The notes: generated by a model from the letters alone, not told the origin. A stretch of 7,376 bases of DNA from Alphaproteobacteria bacterium (GCA_018971405.1 JAGXAX010000072.1:1-7376), one strand, 5' to 3'; shown: positions 1-7,011, counted from the stretch's first letter. Translations and numbers: made by a program.

Positions 1-219
1 ATATGCTTTCAAAAATTTTTCTTGTACCATGTATTTTCTTAATAAATCCTACTTAATGTAGACCGCTTTATAGCCCGCTCAACAACGTACCTTAACACAG
101 TAGAATAGTAAGCTTACGAAAGCCTTAAAACATAAACCCTTAATCCTTATTGTGTGATAATGTATATTATGGTAAATATAATATACTATTCACAGTATAG
201 ACCCCAGTCTTTGATCATA
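1..219. other. AT-rich intergenic stretch, no gene seen
   Basis: This stretch is far richer in A and T than the rest of the window, and stops occur often in all frames. The longest ATG-started frames here are only about ten codons and have no Shine-Dalgarno. I see no tRNA-like cloverleaf, no terminal repeat of a mobile element and no clear terminator for a gene to the left. The only structure is a set of short AT-rich dyads between about 157 and 199, listed separately. It probably acts as the upstream control region of the gene at 310, or as spacer between that gene and an unseen neighbour to the left. Confidence 0.6.
161..199. repeat. Cluster of AT-rich inverted repeats upstream of the LRR-like gene
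   Basis: Two adjacent dyads can be read. TATATTAT (163-170) and ATATAATA (176-183) are perfect 8-bp complements around the 5-nt spacer GGTAA. TATACT (182-187) and AGTATA (194-199) are perfect 6-bp complements around ATTCAC. A third, overlapping dyad pairs ATAAT (157-161) with ATTAT (166-170). They end about 20 bp before the proposed -35 box, where a transcription factor could bind. Arms made almost only of A and T arise easily by chance in such AT-rich DNA, so function is inference. Confidence 0.35.
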
Positions 220-248
220 TTGATATAGCTATGAAAACGTACTATAAT
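220..248 (+). promoter_or_regulatory. Sigma70-type promoter for the LRR-like gene
   Basis: TTGATA at 220-225 (one mismatch to TTGACA) and a perfect TATAAT at 243-248 are separated by 17 bp, the optimal spacing for the housekeeping sigma factor. Transcription would start near 255, giving a leader of about 55 nt before the ATG at 310. An 8-bp palindrome, ATAGCTAT (225-232), overlaps the end of the -35 box and the spacer, so a repressor could compete there; that last point is inference. Confidence 0.65.
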
Positions 249-262
249 GCCGCAGATAGAGA

Positions 263-291
263 TATCTTGATTCAATTATCTTGTATTCAAT
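263..291 (+). repeat. Tandem direct repeat in the leader of the LRR-like gene
   Basis: TATCTTGATTCAAT (263-276) is followed at once by TATCTTGTATTCAAT (277-291). The copies are identical apart from one inserted T. The pair lies between the proposed transcription start (about 255) and the Shine-Dalgarno (295-300). It could be a two-site protein operator, a leader RNA element, or a simple slippage duplication. Confidence 0.6.
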
Positions 292-309
292 CACAGGAGA
301 ACGACACAA

Positions 310-774
310 ATGAGACATTTTTTTAATGACAATACGCAACCTGCGCCGCTTACCGAAGCCGAGCAAAAATTGAACGAATGGGGCATCAAATACAAACGGA
401 AGGCCGACGGCACTCTGGTTGTGCGTGAATTGAATATTTCGAGCAAAAACCTCACCCGTCTGCCGAACCTGAGCAATGTCATCGTGCGCGGCGATTTCAT
501 CTGCCAGAATAACCGGCTGACCTCGCTTGTCGGATCGCCGAAGAGCGTTGGCCGCGGGTTCTATTGCGATGGCAACAAGCTGCCGTCGCTGATCGGTGCG
601 CCGCAATCAGTTCCGGGCTACTTTTCGTGCAATTCCAATCCGCTGACATCACTTGTCGGCGCGCCGCGCAAGTTCGCGAGACTGTCCTGCAATCTGGGCG
701 ATTTTTACGCATGGGAAGCCATTCCGGCCGTGCTGCGCCAGCCGTCCGGCACGTCGAAACCGCCGCAGCCGTAA
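310..774 (+). CDS. Small leucine-rich-repeat-like protein of unknown function
   Basis: This 154-residue protein has no signal peptide or membrane segment, so it is probably cytoplasmic. After a charged N-terminal region (residues 1-47) come four repeats of 20-22 residues starting at L48, L70, L91 and L112. Each has the pattern LTSLxGxP, then a loop, then an aromatic or hydrophobic residue, xC and N-rich residues. Cysteines fall at 65, 86, 107 and 127, one per repeat. A Pro-rich tail closes the protein. The pattern resembles short LRR-type proteins I recall from phages and assorted bacteria, generally unannotated and thought to be binding scaffolds; no catalytic motif is visible. The start is set by AGGAGA (295-300), 9 nt before the ATG. 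It ends in tandem TAA stops. It has its own promoter and terminator, so it is a single-gene unit separate from gyrA. Function is unknown. It could be horizontally acquired, given the AT-rich flanks, but its own codons look like those of its neighbours. Confidence 0.75.
   Translation: MRHFFNDNTQPAPLTEAEQKLNEWGIKYKRKADGTLVVRELNISSKNLTRLPNLSNVIVRGDFICQNNRLTSLVGSPKSVGRGFYCDGNKLPSLIGAPQSVPGYFSCNSNPLTSLVGAPRKFARLSCNLGDFYAWEAIPAVLRQPSGTSKPPQP
451..705 (+). repeat. Four LRR-like coding repeats with a period of about 63 bp
   Basis: The units are 451-516 (22 codons), 517-579, 580-642 and 643-705 (21 codons each). Units two and four remain alike at DNA level: the first 24 bases of each (517-540 and 643-666) match at 20 positions, exactly two periods apart. 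This indicates growth by internal duplication. Units one and four are the most degenerate in protein sequence, as is usual for capping repeats. Confidence 0.7.
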
Positions 775-800
775 TAAGCCTTTAGCGGCAGTAGAAATTA

Positions 801-832
801 CCCGTGGGCATTATTGCCGACGGGTTTTTTTT
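801..832 (+). terminator. Rho-independent terminator after the LRR-like gene
   Basis: CCCGT (801-805) pairs with ACGGG (820-824), and GGCA (807-810) pairs with TGCC (815-818), around a TTAT loop with one G-G mismatch. Eight T residues follow directly (825-832). It lies 26 nt after the stop codon. It should stop transcription from the LRR-like gene before gyrA, so gyrA needs its own promoter. Confidence 0.88.
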
Positions 833-887
833 ATTCTAAATACGCTATGGAAAATTTAAATTACACCTTCGTTTATATGCTGAAAAA

Positions 888-896
888 TGCTAAAAT
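888..896 (+). promoter_or_regulatory. Probable extended -10 promoter of gyrA
   Basis: TGC directly followed by TAAAAT (891-896) matches an extended -10 element with one mismatch in the hexamer. At 17-bp spacing the -35 position (868-873) reads TTCGTT, a poor match, which fits promoters that lean on the extended -10. Transcription would begin near 903 and leave a leader of about 30 nt before the GTG start. The promoter lies after the terminator at 801-832 in an AT-rich spacer, so some promoter is expected here. Confidence 0.45.
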
Positions 897-921
897 TAAC
901 AGTCATTACAATAACATCTAC

Positions 922-925
922 AGGA
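922..925 (+). promoter_or_regulatory. Shine-Dalgarno supporting the GTG start of gyrA
   Basis: AGGA lies 7 nt before the GTG at 933. No ATG in this frame gives a comparable N-terminus: the next methionine is residue 20, inside the conserved N-terminal segment. Confidence 0.7.
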
Positions 926-932
926 TTCTGCC

Positions 933-3635
933 GTGACCGACAATACCGTTAAAAAAACCGATATAGCGCCCATCACGATCGAATCCGAGATGCAGACATC
1001 GTATCTCGCTTACGCCATGAGCGTGATCGTTAGCCGGGCCTTGCCGGACGTGCGGGATGGTCTCAAGCCCGTCCACCGCCGCATCCTTTACGCCATGCGC
1101 GAAGGCGGCTATGACAGCGGCAAGCCTTACAAAAAATCCGCGCGGATCGTCGGTGACGTCATGGGTAAATATCACCCGCACGGCGACAGCGCCATTTATG
1201 ATGCCTTGGCGCGCATGGCGCAGGATTTCTCGCTCCGTGTGATGCTGATCGACGGCCAGGGCAACTTCGGCTCGATGGACGGCGATCCGCCGGCCGCGAT
1301 GCGTTATACCGAAGCGCGTCTTAATAAAGTCGCCGAGACGATGCTGGAGGATATCGACAAGGAGACGGTCGACTTCCAGCCGAACTACGATGAATCCGTC
1401 CTCGAACCGAGCGTCCTCCCTGCCCGTTTTCCGAACTTGCTGGTCAACGGCGCGGCAGGCATCGCCGTCGGCATGGCGACCAACATTCCACCGCACAACC
1501 TCGGCGAAGTGCTGGATGGCTGCTGCGCTTATGTGGACAATCCCGACATCACGCTCGACGAGCTGATCGATATCATTCCGGGGCCGGATTTCCCGACCGG
1601 CGGACAAGTTCTCGGCCGCAACGGCATCCTCGGCACGTTCCACAACGGCCGCGGATCGATCGTCATGCGCGCCAAAACCTCCATCGAGGAAATCCGCAAG
1701 GATCGCATGGCGATCATCGTCCATGAAGTGCCGTATCAGGTCAACAAGTCGCGCCTGCTGGAGCGCATGGCCGAATGCGTGCGCGAGAAGATCATCGAAG
1801 GCATTTCCGACCTCCGCGACGAGACCGACCGCGATGGCGTGCGCGTCGTCATCGAGCTCAAGAAAGACGCCATGCCCGATGTCGTGCTCAACCAGCTTTT
1901 CAAGCATACGCCGTTGCAGACGTCCTTCGGCTCCAACATGCTGGCGCTGAACTACGGCCGCCCGCAGATGATGAACCTCAAGGAATTCATCGCCGCCTTC
2001 GTCAATTTCCGCGAGGAAGTCATCACCCGCCGCACGATTTTCGAGCTCGGCAAGGCCCGCGAGCGCGCGCATATCTTGGCGGGCTTGGCCGTCGCCGTCG
2101 CCAACATCGACGAAGTGATCTCCATGATCCGCGGCGCGAAGGACCCGAACGACGCCCGCGAAAAACTCACCGCCCGCGAATGGGACGTTGCCGACATCGC
2201 GCCGCTGATGAAGCTGATCGACGACCCGCAATATCCGGTGAGCGCGAAGAACACCTATAAAATGTCCGATACGCAGGCGAAAGCCATCCTCGATCTCCGC
2301 CTGCATCGCCTGACGGCGCTGGAGCGCGACAAAATCGGCGACGAGTTGAAACAGGTCACCGATATGATCGCGGAATATCTTTCCATCCTCGCCAGTCGCG
2401 AAAAACTGATGAATCTTTTGCGCACGGAGCTGGTCGATATCAAGACCCGCTTCGCCACGCCGCGCAAGACGGAACTGATCGCCGACGAGCACGAACAGGA
2501 CGTTGAAGACCTGATCCAGAAGGAAGACATGGTCGTGACCGTCACCAATACAGGGTACGTCAAGCGCGTGCCGCTGGCTACATACCGCGCGCAGAAGCGT
2601 GGCGGCAAGGGCCGCACCGGCATGCAGACGAAAGAGGAGGATTTCGTCACCGACCTCTTCGTCGCCAACACGCATACGCCGATCCTTTTTTTCACCACCA
2701 AGGGCATCTGCCACAAGCTGAAGGTCTACAAACTGCCGCTCGGCACGCCGCAGGCGCGCGGCAAGGCTTTTATCAATTTGCTGCCGCTCGAACAGGGGGA
2801 AACGATCTCCGTCGTTATGCCGCTGCCGGAAGATGAGAGCATGTGGGACAAGCTCGACGTCATTTTCGCCACCTCTCACGGCACCGTGCGGCGCAACAGT
2901 CTTGACGATTTTAAAAACGTCCGCGCCAACGGCCTCATCGCCATGAAGCTGGAGGGCGACGAAAAACTCATCGATGTCCGCACCTGCACGGATACGGACG
3001 ATATCGTTCTGTCTTCGCGCAAGGGCAAGGCGATCCGCTTCCCCGTCGCGGACTTGCGCGTGTTCAAGTCGCGCGCGTCGACCGGCATCCGCGGCATCCG
3101 CCTCATGGACGGCGACCACGTCGTCTCCATCTCCATCGTCCGCCATGTCGAGGCGACGCCGGAAGAGCGCATGGCCTACCTGCGCAAGGCCTCGAAACTG
3201 CGCAATCAGGTCGAAGACGCGGAAACCGAAAGCGCGGGAGACGATGAAGAAGAAACATCGTCCGCCAACATCGAGCTTTCTCCCGCCCGTTTCGACGAGA
3301 TGGCTGCGATGGAAGACTTCCTGCTCGCCGTGACGTCCAAAGGCTTCGGCAAGCGCACCTCCGCCCATGAATACCGCATCGCCGGCCGCGGCGGCTCCGG
3401 CATCTGGAACATGAAGCTCGGCAAGCGCAACGGCGAAATGGTCGGCACGTTCAAGGTGCTGGACAGCGACGAAATCATGCTCGTCACCAACGGCGGACAG
3501 ATCATCCGCATGGCCGTCAAGGACGTGCGCTTCGTCGGACGCCAGACGCAGGGCGTCACCCTCTTCCGCATCGAGGACGGCGAGGAAGTCGTCTCCGCCG
3601 CGATCATCAGGGATGACGACCATGGCGAAGAGTAA
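933..3635 (+). CDS. gyrA: DNA gyrase subunit A
   Basis: GyrA is the DNA-cleaving and rejoining subunit of gyrase. With GyrB as A2B2 it introduces negative supercoils using ATP. The 900-residue product is full length. The conserved start ([20 protein letters not shown], 23-42) leads into the winged-helix domain. The catalytic tyrosine is Y125 in AAMRYTE, equivalent to E. coli Y122. The quinolone-determining region reads [10 protein letters not shown] (81-90), with S86 and D90 matching the susceptible E. coli residues S83 and D87. The tower and coiled-coil region follows. The C-terminal beta-pinwheel begins with the GyrA box QKRGGKG (554-560), which wraps DNA and distinguishes gyrase from topoisomerase IV ParC. 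An acidic insert lies at about 746-790, and the long acidic E. coli tail is reduced to a few residues. Translation starts at GTG. The last 14 bp overlap coaD. I see no intein or frameshift. Confidence 0.98.
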   Translation: MTDNTVKKTDIAPITIESEMQTSYLAYAMSVIVSRALPDVRDGLKPVHRRILYAMREGGYDSGKPYKKSARIVGDVMGKYHPHGDSAIYDALARMAQDFSLRVMLIDGQGNFGSMDGDPPAAMRYTEARLNKVAETMLEDIDKETVDFQPNYDESVLEPSVLPARFPNLLVNGAAGIAVGMATNIPPHNLGEVLDGCCAYVDNPDITLDELIDIIPGPDFPTGGQVLGRNGILGTFHNGRGSIVMRAKTSIEEIRKDRMAIIVHEVPYQVNKSRLLERMAECVREKIIEGISDLRDETDRDGVRVVIELKKDAMPDVVLNQLFKHTPLQTSFGSNMLALNYGRPQMMNLKEFIAAFVNFREEVITRRTIFELGKARERAHILAGLAVAVANIDEVISMIRGAKDPNDAREKLTAREWDVADIAPLMKLIDDPQYPVSAKNTYKMSDTQAKAILDLRLHRLTALERDKIGDELKQVTDMIAEYLSILASREKLMNLLRTELVDIKTRFATPRKTELIADEHEQDVEDLIQKEDMVVTVTNTGYVKRVPLATYRAQKRGGKGRTGMQTKEEDFVTDLFVANTHTPILFFTTKGICHKLKVYKLPLGTPQARGKAFINLLPLEQGETISVVMPLPEDESMWDKLDVIFATSHGTVRRNSLDDFKNVRANGLIAMKLEGDEKLIDVRTCTDTDDIVLSSRKGKAIRFPVADLRVFKSRASTGIRGIRLMDGDHVVSISIVRHVEATPEERMAYLRKASKLRNQVEDAETESAGDDEEETSSANIELSPARFDEMAAMEDFLLAVTSKGFGKRTSAHEYRIAGRGGSGIWNMKLGKRNGEMVGTFKVLDSDEIMLVTNGGQIIRMAVKDVRFVGRQTQGVTLFRIEDGEEVVSAAIIRDDDHGEE
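3609..3613 (+). promoter_or_regulatory. Shine-Dalgarno inside gyrA that sets the coaD start
   Basis: AGGGA lies 8 nt before the ATG at 3622. The alternative ATG at 3613 would overlap this site and has no comparable motif at normal spacing, so the start at 3622 is preferred. Confidence 0.65.
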
Positions 3636-4146
3636 AGCGGTTGCGGCAACCCCCCTGATCGGCGTCTATCCGGGCACGTTCGATCCGGTGACGCTGGGAC
3701 ATCTCGACATCATCGAGCGCGCGATGAAGGTCGTCGATCATCTCGTGGTGGGGGTCGCGGACAGCCCCTCAAAAAGGCCGCTTTTCTCCGTCAAGAAGCG
3801 CGTCGAACTGATGAAGATCGACGTCGCCAACAACCGCAAGCTCAAGGGGAAATCGATAGACGTCGTTCCTTTCGGCGAACTTCTGATGGATTTCGTCACG
3901 CGCATGAACGCGCGCGTGATCGTGCGGGGCCTGCGCGCCGTGTCGGATTTCGAGTACGAATTCCAGATGGCGGGCATGAACTCCTACCTGAACGAAAAGA
4001 TCGAAACCATGTTCCTCATGGCGCAGGACAAGCACCAGTTCATTTCGTCGCGCTTCGTCAGGGAGATCGGCCGCCTCGGCGGCGATATCACGCACTTCGT
4101 CACGCCGAACGTGGCGAAAGAGATACGGAAGCGCTTCGGAAAATAG
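3622..4146 (+). CDS. coaD: Phosphopantetheine adenylyltransferase (PPAT)
   Basis: CoaD catalyses the penultimate step of coenzyme A synthesis: ATP plus 4'-phosphopantetheine gives dephospho-CoA and pyrophosphate, in the cytoplasm, as a hexamer in known family members. The 174-residue product has the nucleotidyltransferase signature [11 protein letters not shown] (17-27), whose H27 matches E. coli H18. SPSK ends in K51 (E. coli K42). [12 protein letters not shown] (102-113) carries R102 and R105 (E. coli R88 and R91). The late ATP-binding motif reads ISSRFVRE (141-148), where E. coli has ISSSLVKE. The length is slightly above the usual 160 or so because of an N-terminal extension of about nine residues and a small mid-protein insertion. 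The start lies inside gyrA and no promoter is visible, so it probably depends on gyrA transcription and translational coupling. The product is essential in most bacteria. Confidence 0.96.
   Translation: MAKSKAVAATPLIGVYPGTFDPVTLGHLDIIERAMKVVDHLVVGVADSPSKRPLFSVKKRVELMKIDVANNRKLKGKSIDVVPFGELLMDFVTRMNARVIVRGLRAVSDFEYEFQMAGMNSYLNEKIETMFLMAQDKHQFISSRFVREIGRLGGDITHFVTPNVAKEIRKRFGK
4096..4118. other. Hairpin near the convergent coaD / AsmA gene ends
   Basis: TTCGTCACG (4096-4104) pairs with CGTGGCGAA (4110-4118) around CCGAA: nine base pairs including one T-G wobble. It lies in the last 50 bases of coaD, in the gap-free junction with the converging gene. No T-run follows on either strand, so it is not a standard intrinsic terminator. 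It could stabilise the mRNA 3' end or be a chance product of GC-rich coding DNA. Confidence 0.25.
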
Positions 4147-4149
4147 TAT

Positions 4150-4443
4150 TTACGGACTGGTAAGCGACATCGGCAGGCTGTTGTCCGGCTTCAGCGCATC
4201 ACCTGTTTGCATCTGCTGCAGAAGATTGTTGATCGACGTCTGTCCCGGTATGGCAAGCGGAGGTTTCTTCGGCGTGGCAGGCAGCGGGGAAGTCTGGCCT
4301 TGCGGAGGTAAAGGCTTTTCCGGCGCGGCGCTCTCCGTATCAAGCCTGTCCAGGATGTCGCCGATCGGCTGGTCTTGCTTTTTTTTCTGCGCGGCGACAG
4401 ACGGCTTGCGTTTTTTTGGCGCGGGCGGCGGCGGGAGATGTCT
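4150..4443 (-). other. Pro/Lys-rich C-terminal tail of the AsmA-family protein, with A7 and A8 tracts
   Basis: This segment encodes residues 857-953: PPPPAPKKRKP, then KKK, then proline-rich linkers around two short hydrophobic segments, PIGDILDRLD (882-891) and SINNLLQQM (926-934). The coding strand carries A7 (4411-4417) and A8 (4379-4386) within 40 bp. Adding one A at the A8 tract would reach a TGA after about a dozen codons and remove the second hydrophobic segment. The tail is predicted to be disordered; a partner-binding role is inference. Confidence 0.55.
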
Positions 4444-7011
4444 GGAAACGTAGTCCTGCAACGCTTTTCCGCCGTCTATGGCATAATCCGCGTCTTTCGA
4501 CGTGCGCGACACGGCAAGCGCGGGGAAATCCTCCGGTTTCGCCAGTTGCAGGCTGCCTGAGAGCGCGTAGACGCCCTTCGCGATGTCCGACGATCCCGCC
4601 AGACTGATTTTTTCCGCGGCATTCTCAGCTTTTAGGGATATGATACTGACCTTCCCGTGATCGAGCTTGAATTTTCCCTGCACGCCCTTGAAAACGGACG
4701 CGCCGTCATGATGCATAGCGTCGCTGACCAGCCGCACAAGATCATCGGGAATTTTGACGAGCTTCTGCAGATGCTCCGGAAGATGATCGGCATTGAAATC
4801 GCCGATCGTCAGCTTGTCCGCTTGCAGGGAAATGTCTCCTGTCGCGTTCTGCGCCGTATTGTCGGCGGAGGTCAGGTCGAAACCGATATCCCCTTTGCCG
4901 ACGGAAAATCCCTTAAGCCCGAGCTGCGCCTGCAAGACGGAGAGATCCGCATTTTTGAGGCTGCCCTTGAAGGCCGATGCCCACGCCACGGGCGGCGTTC
5001 CGGCGGTAAAGTCAAGACTGCCCTGCAGCGTGCCGCCCCACATCTTGCCCGTCAGGCCGGAGATCGAGACGGCGGACGGCTTCGTCGCGTCAAGCGAAAA
5101 AGACGGATGCGTCACGCTTTGGCCTTGCAGCACGATACCGTCCGCCTGCCCCGCTGCCGTGTAGGCGTAAGCGCCTGTTGCCGTCTTCGTGACTGTGCCC
5201 TTGACGGAGAAATTCTCCCCTTTTACCGGCGGCAGGGAAACGCCGAGGCTTTTGGCGATGTCAGTCGCGTGCGCGGCGGTCAGCGCGTAGGAAACATCAA
5301 GGCCGGAGACCGGCGCGAGGCCCGCCACGCTTCCCTTCATGCTGAAAGCGTCCTTTCCGGACAGGTTGCCGCTAAATTTCCCGATCGTCAGCCCCTTGGC
5401 ATCGGTTTGGCCGTCAAACACAATGCCGGAGATCGCCAGCCCGCCTTTGGAGAAATTATCAGCCGTCAGTTGCAGGTCGGCATCCGACTGCAGGAGGGCC
5501 TTCAGAAAGGCGTCGGAAAAGTCACCGCCGTTCCAGCCGTCGAAATGCAGCATGGCGGTGAATTTTGGCCGTTGCGCCGCGGTTGCTTGCGCCACGTTCA
5601 GCACGCCGGAAACTTTCCTTTTGTCACCGAAGTCCGCGTCCATGTCGTAAAGGCTCGTTTGGGCGGGCGATATTGCGAGGCTGCCCTTGAGACGCATTTT
5701 TCCGGTCGGCACGTTCGCGCTGCCCAGCAGACTGAAGGCGTTCGCAGCGTCGGGGTTGAACGCGTCAACCATTTTTCCGAGGTCGTCGGTCGTGATTTGA
5801 AGGCTCGTATAGATGGCGCTCTGCGTTTTCGGCGCCACGGTGCCGGAAAAAGAGACGGCGCTGTTGCCGGGCAGCGTGACTTTTGCCGACCTGACCAGCC
5901 AGTCCCCTTTCCGGGAATATGTTGAAATACTGACCGTTTCAAGGGTTTTTCCATCCCATGCGACGTTCTTCCCCTTGAAGCCAAGATCGATCTTGTAGCC
6001 ATCCGGGATCTCCGGATAACCGTCGGAAGGCTTGGACAAAACAGCCAGGCCGTCGCCGGAAAGGTTTGCCTCTATGTTGCGGACGCCCTTGCGCGGAACT
6101 TGCACGGATATTTTTCCGCGCAGGCGGCCGCCCTGGCCGAAGTCGGCATCCATATCCCGCAGGGCGAAACGGTTGCCTTTAAAAATCATCGAACCTTTCA
6201 AATTCACGTCCGCGTTCCAGAAGTCGAACGCGCCAAGCGCCGGAACATTGATCAGGCTCGCCAGGCTGCCGTTGGAAACCGACAGTTCTCCCGCAAGGTT
6301 CACGCCGTCCTGCAGGGTGACCGTGCCGTTGACGTTGATATGCGGCATTTTTTCCACCGGCAAAAAGGAAAGCTTTACCGGCGCCGTCATGTTCTGGTCG
6401 AAGACGCCGGTGTCTGCGCCGACGTTCACGTTCGTTTGCCGGTATTCCATGCTGCCGGAAACGTGATACGGCCCGAGCAGTGTGCCGGCGCTGACCGTCA
6501 GGGTCAGGTTATCGAAGGTCTGGCGCGCGCCGGTCAGAAAGTTGGCGTAATGCAGCGTGCCGTCGGTGACGGTTATCTGGTTGAGCTGCGTCGCCAGCGC
6601 CGTCGCGCCGAGGCCGTCGGCGAGGATGCCGGAAAGGTTGGTCTTGCCGTTGTCATAGACGTCGATGTTGAAAACAGGCTGCACGAGATCGACGCTGTTC
6701 ACCACGATCCGCCCCTGCAGCAGGGGTGCGAGATCGACCTGCACTTCGAGGGATTTGAGCGTCATGAGCGGGTTCTGCATCGAGCCGTCGGCGTTGGCGA
6801 GCGTCACGTCCTCCAGCAGAAGTTCGGGTTGCGGCAGGATCTGGAACGAAATATTGCCGCCGACGCTTATCTTGCGCTTGAAATAAGGGGAGATCTGCGA
6901 CATCAGCGCGGGCTTGTGCCTGTTCCAGTTGATGAAGCTGGGCGCGACAACGCCTGCGGCCAGCAACGCCAGTCCCAGAAAAAACAGCGTTTTGACAAGG
7001 CGCGTCATCAT
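4150..7011 (-). CDS. AsmA-family inner-membrane-anchored periplasmic protein
   Basis: This 953-residue protein has the AsmA architecture. Residues 5-25 form one hydrophobic N-terminal anchor. FINWNRHKPAL then opens the conserved N-terminal region, continuing to ISVGGNISFQILPQPELLLE (48-67), typical of AsmA. A long, beta-rich, low-complexity middle of repeated G-S/T-L strands runs to about 856. Family members are bridge-like proteins of the AsmA/TamB/YhdP superfamily, implicated in phospholipid movement and outer-membrane assembly. A 33-residue segment recurs at 271-303 and 441-473, both with LKGS and DMDADFG. The last 97 residues (857-953) are Pro/Lys-rich and look disordered. AGGGGA (7020-7025) lies 8 nt before the ATG, which overlaps the lpxB stop as ATGA, so translational coupling to lpxB is likely. 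An ATG one codon later is an equal alternative start. The substrate is unknown, and I give no symbol because orthology to E. coli asmA is not shown. Confidence 0.85.
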   Translation of the reverse strand: MMTRLVKTLFFLGLALLAAGVVAPSFINWNRHKPALMSQISPYFKRKISVGGNISFQILPQPELLLEDVTLANADGSMQNPLMTLKSLEVQVDLAPLLQGRIVVNSVDLVQPVFNIDVYDNGKTNLSGILADGLGATALATQLNQITVTDGTLHYANFLTGARQTFDNLTLTVSAGTLLGPYHVSGSMEYRQTNVNVGADTGVFDQNMTAPVKLSFLPVEKMPHINVNGTVTLQDGVNLAGELSVSNGSLASLINVPALGAFDFWNADVNLKGSMIFKGNRFALRDMDADFGQGGRLRGKISVQVPRKGVRNIEANLSGDGLAVLSKPSDGYPEIPDGYKIDLGFKGKNVAWDGKTLETVSISTYSRKGDWLVRSAKVTLPGNSAVSFSGTVAPKTQSAIYTSLQITTDDLGKMVDAFNPDAANAFSLLGSANVPTGKMRLKGSLAISPAQTSLYDMDADFGDKRKVSGVLNVAQATAAQRPKFTAMLHFDGWNGGDFSDAFLKALLQSDADLQLTADNFSKGGLAISGIVFDGQTDAKGLTIGKFSGNLSGKDAFSMKGSVAGLAPVSGLDVSYALTAAHATDIAKSLGVSLPPVKGENFSVKGTVTKTATGAYAYTAAGQADGIVLQGQSVTHPSFSLDATKPSAVSISGLTGKMWGGTLQGSLDFTAGTPPVAWASAFKGSLKNADLSVLQAQLGLKGFSVGKGDIGFDLTSADNTAQNATGDISLQADKLTIGDFNADHLPEHLQKLVKIPDDLVRLVSDAMHHDGASVFKGVQGKFKLDHGKVSIISLKAENAAEKISLAGSSDIAKGVYALSGSLQLAKPEDFPALAVSRTSKDADYAIDGGKALQDYVSRHLPPPPAPKKRKPSVAAQKKKQDQPIGDILDRLDTESAAPEKPLPPQGQTSPLPATPKKPPLAIPGQTSINNLLQQMQTGDALKPDNSLPMSLTSP

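Noticed and set aside
231..326. A 31-codon upstream frame (ATG at 231) overlapping the start of the LRR-like gene out of frame
   Set aside because: It would be a neat leader peptide, but its ATG lies before the proposed -10 box and so would not be on the transcript from that promoter, and no Shine-Dalgarno precedes it. It would deserve another look if an upstream transcription start near 175 were found.
229..606. A 125-codon minus-strand frame opposite the LRR-like gene
   Set aside because: The plus-strand protein has regular repeats, a promoter, a Shine-Dalgarno and a terminator; the minus frame has none of these.
310..774. Reading the LRR-like protein as a type III effector or secreted virulence protein
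   Set aside because: It has only four short repeats, no secretion signal that I can recognise, no catalytic domain, and no secretion genes nearby.
918..3623. A 901-codon open frame on the minus strand across nearly all of gyrA
   Set aside because: The plus strand encodes a textbook GyrA. The antisense product is rich in D, H, A, V and R with no domain sense, which is what the codon bias of a GC-rich gene produces in the mirrored frame.
3613..4146. Longer coaD starting at the ATG at 3613
   Set aside because: It adds only three residues and overlaps the AGGGA that is well spaced for the ATG at 3622; it cannot be fully excluded.
4657..5925. A 422-codon plus-strand frame inside the AsmA-family gene
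   Set aside because: It is an antisense shadow of a coherent AsmA protein, has no family pattern and is not preceded by a good ribosome binding site.
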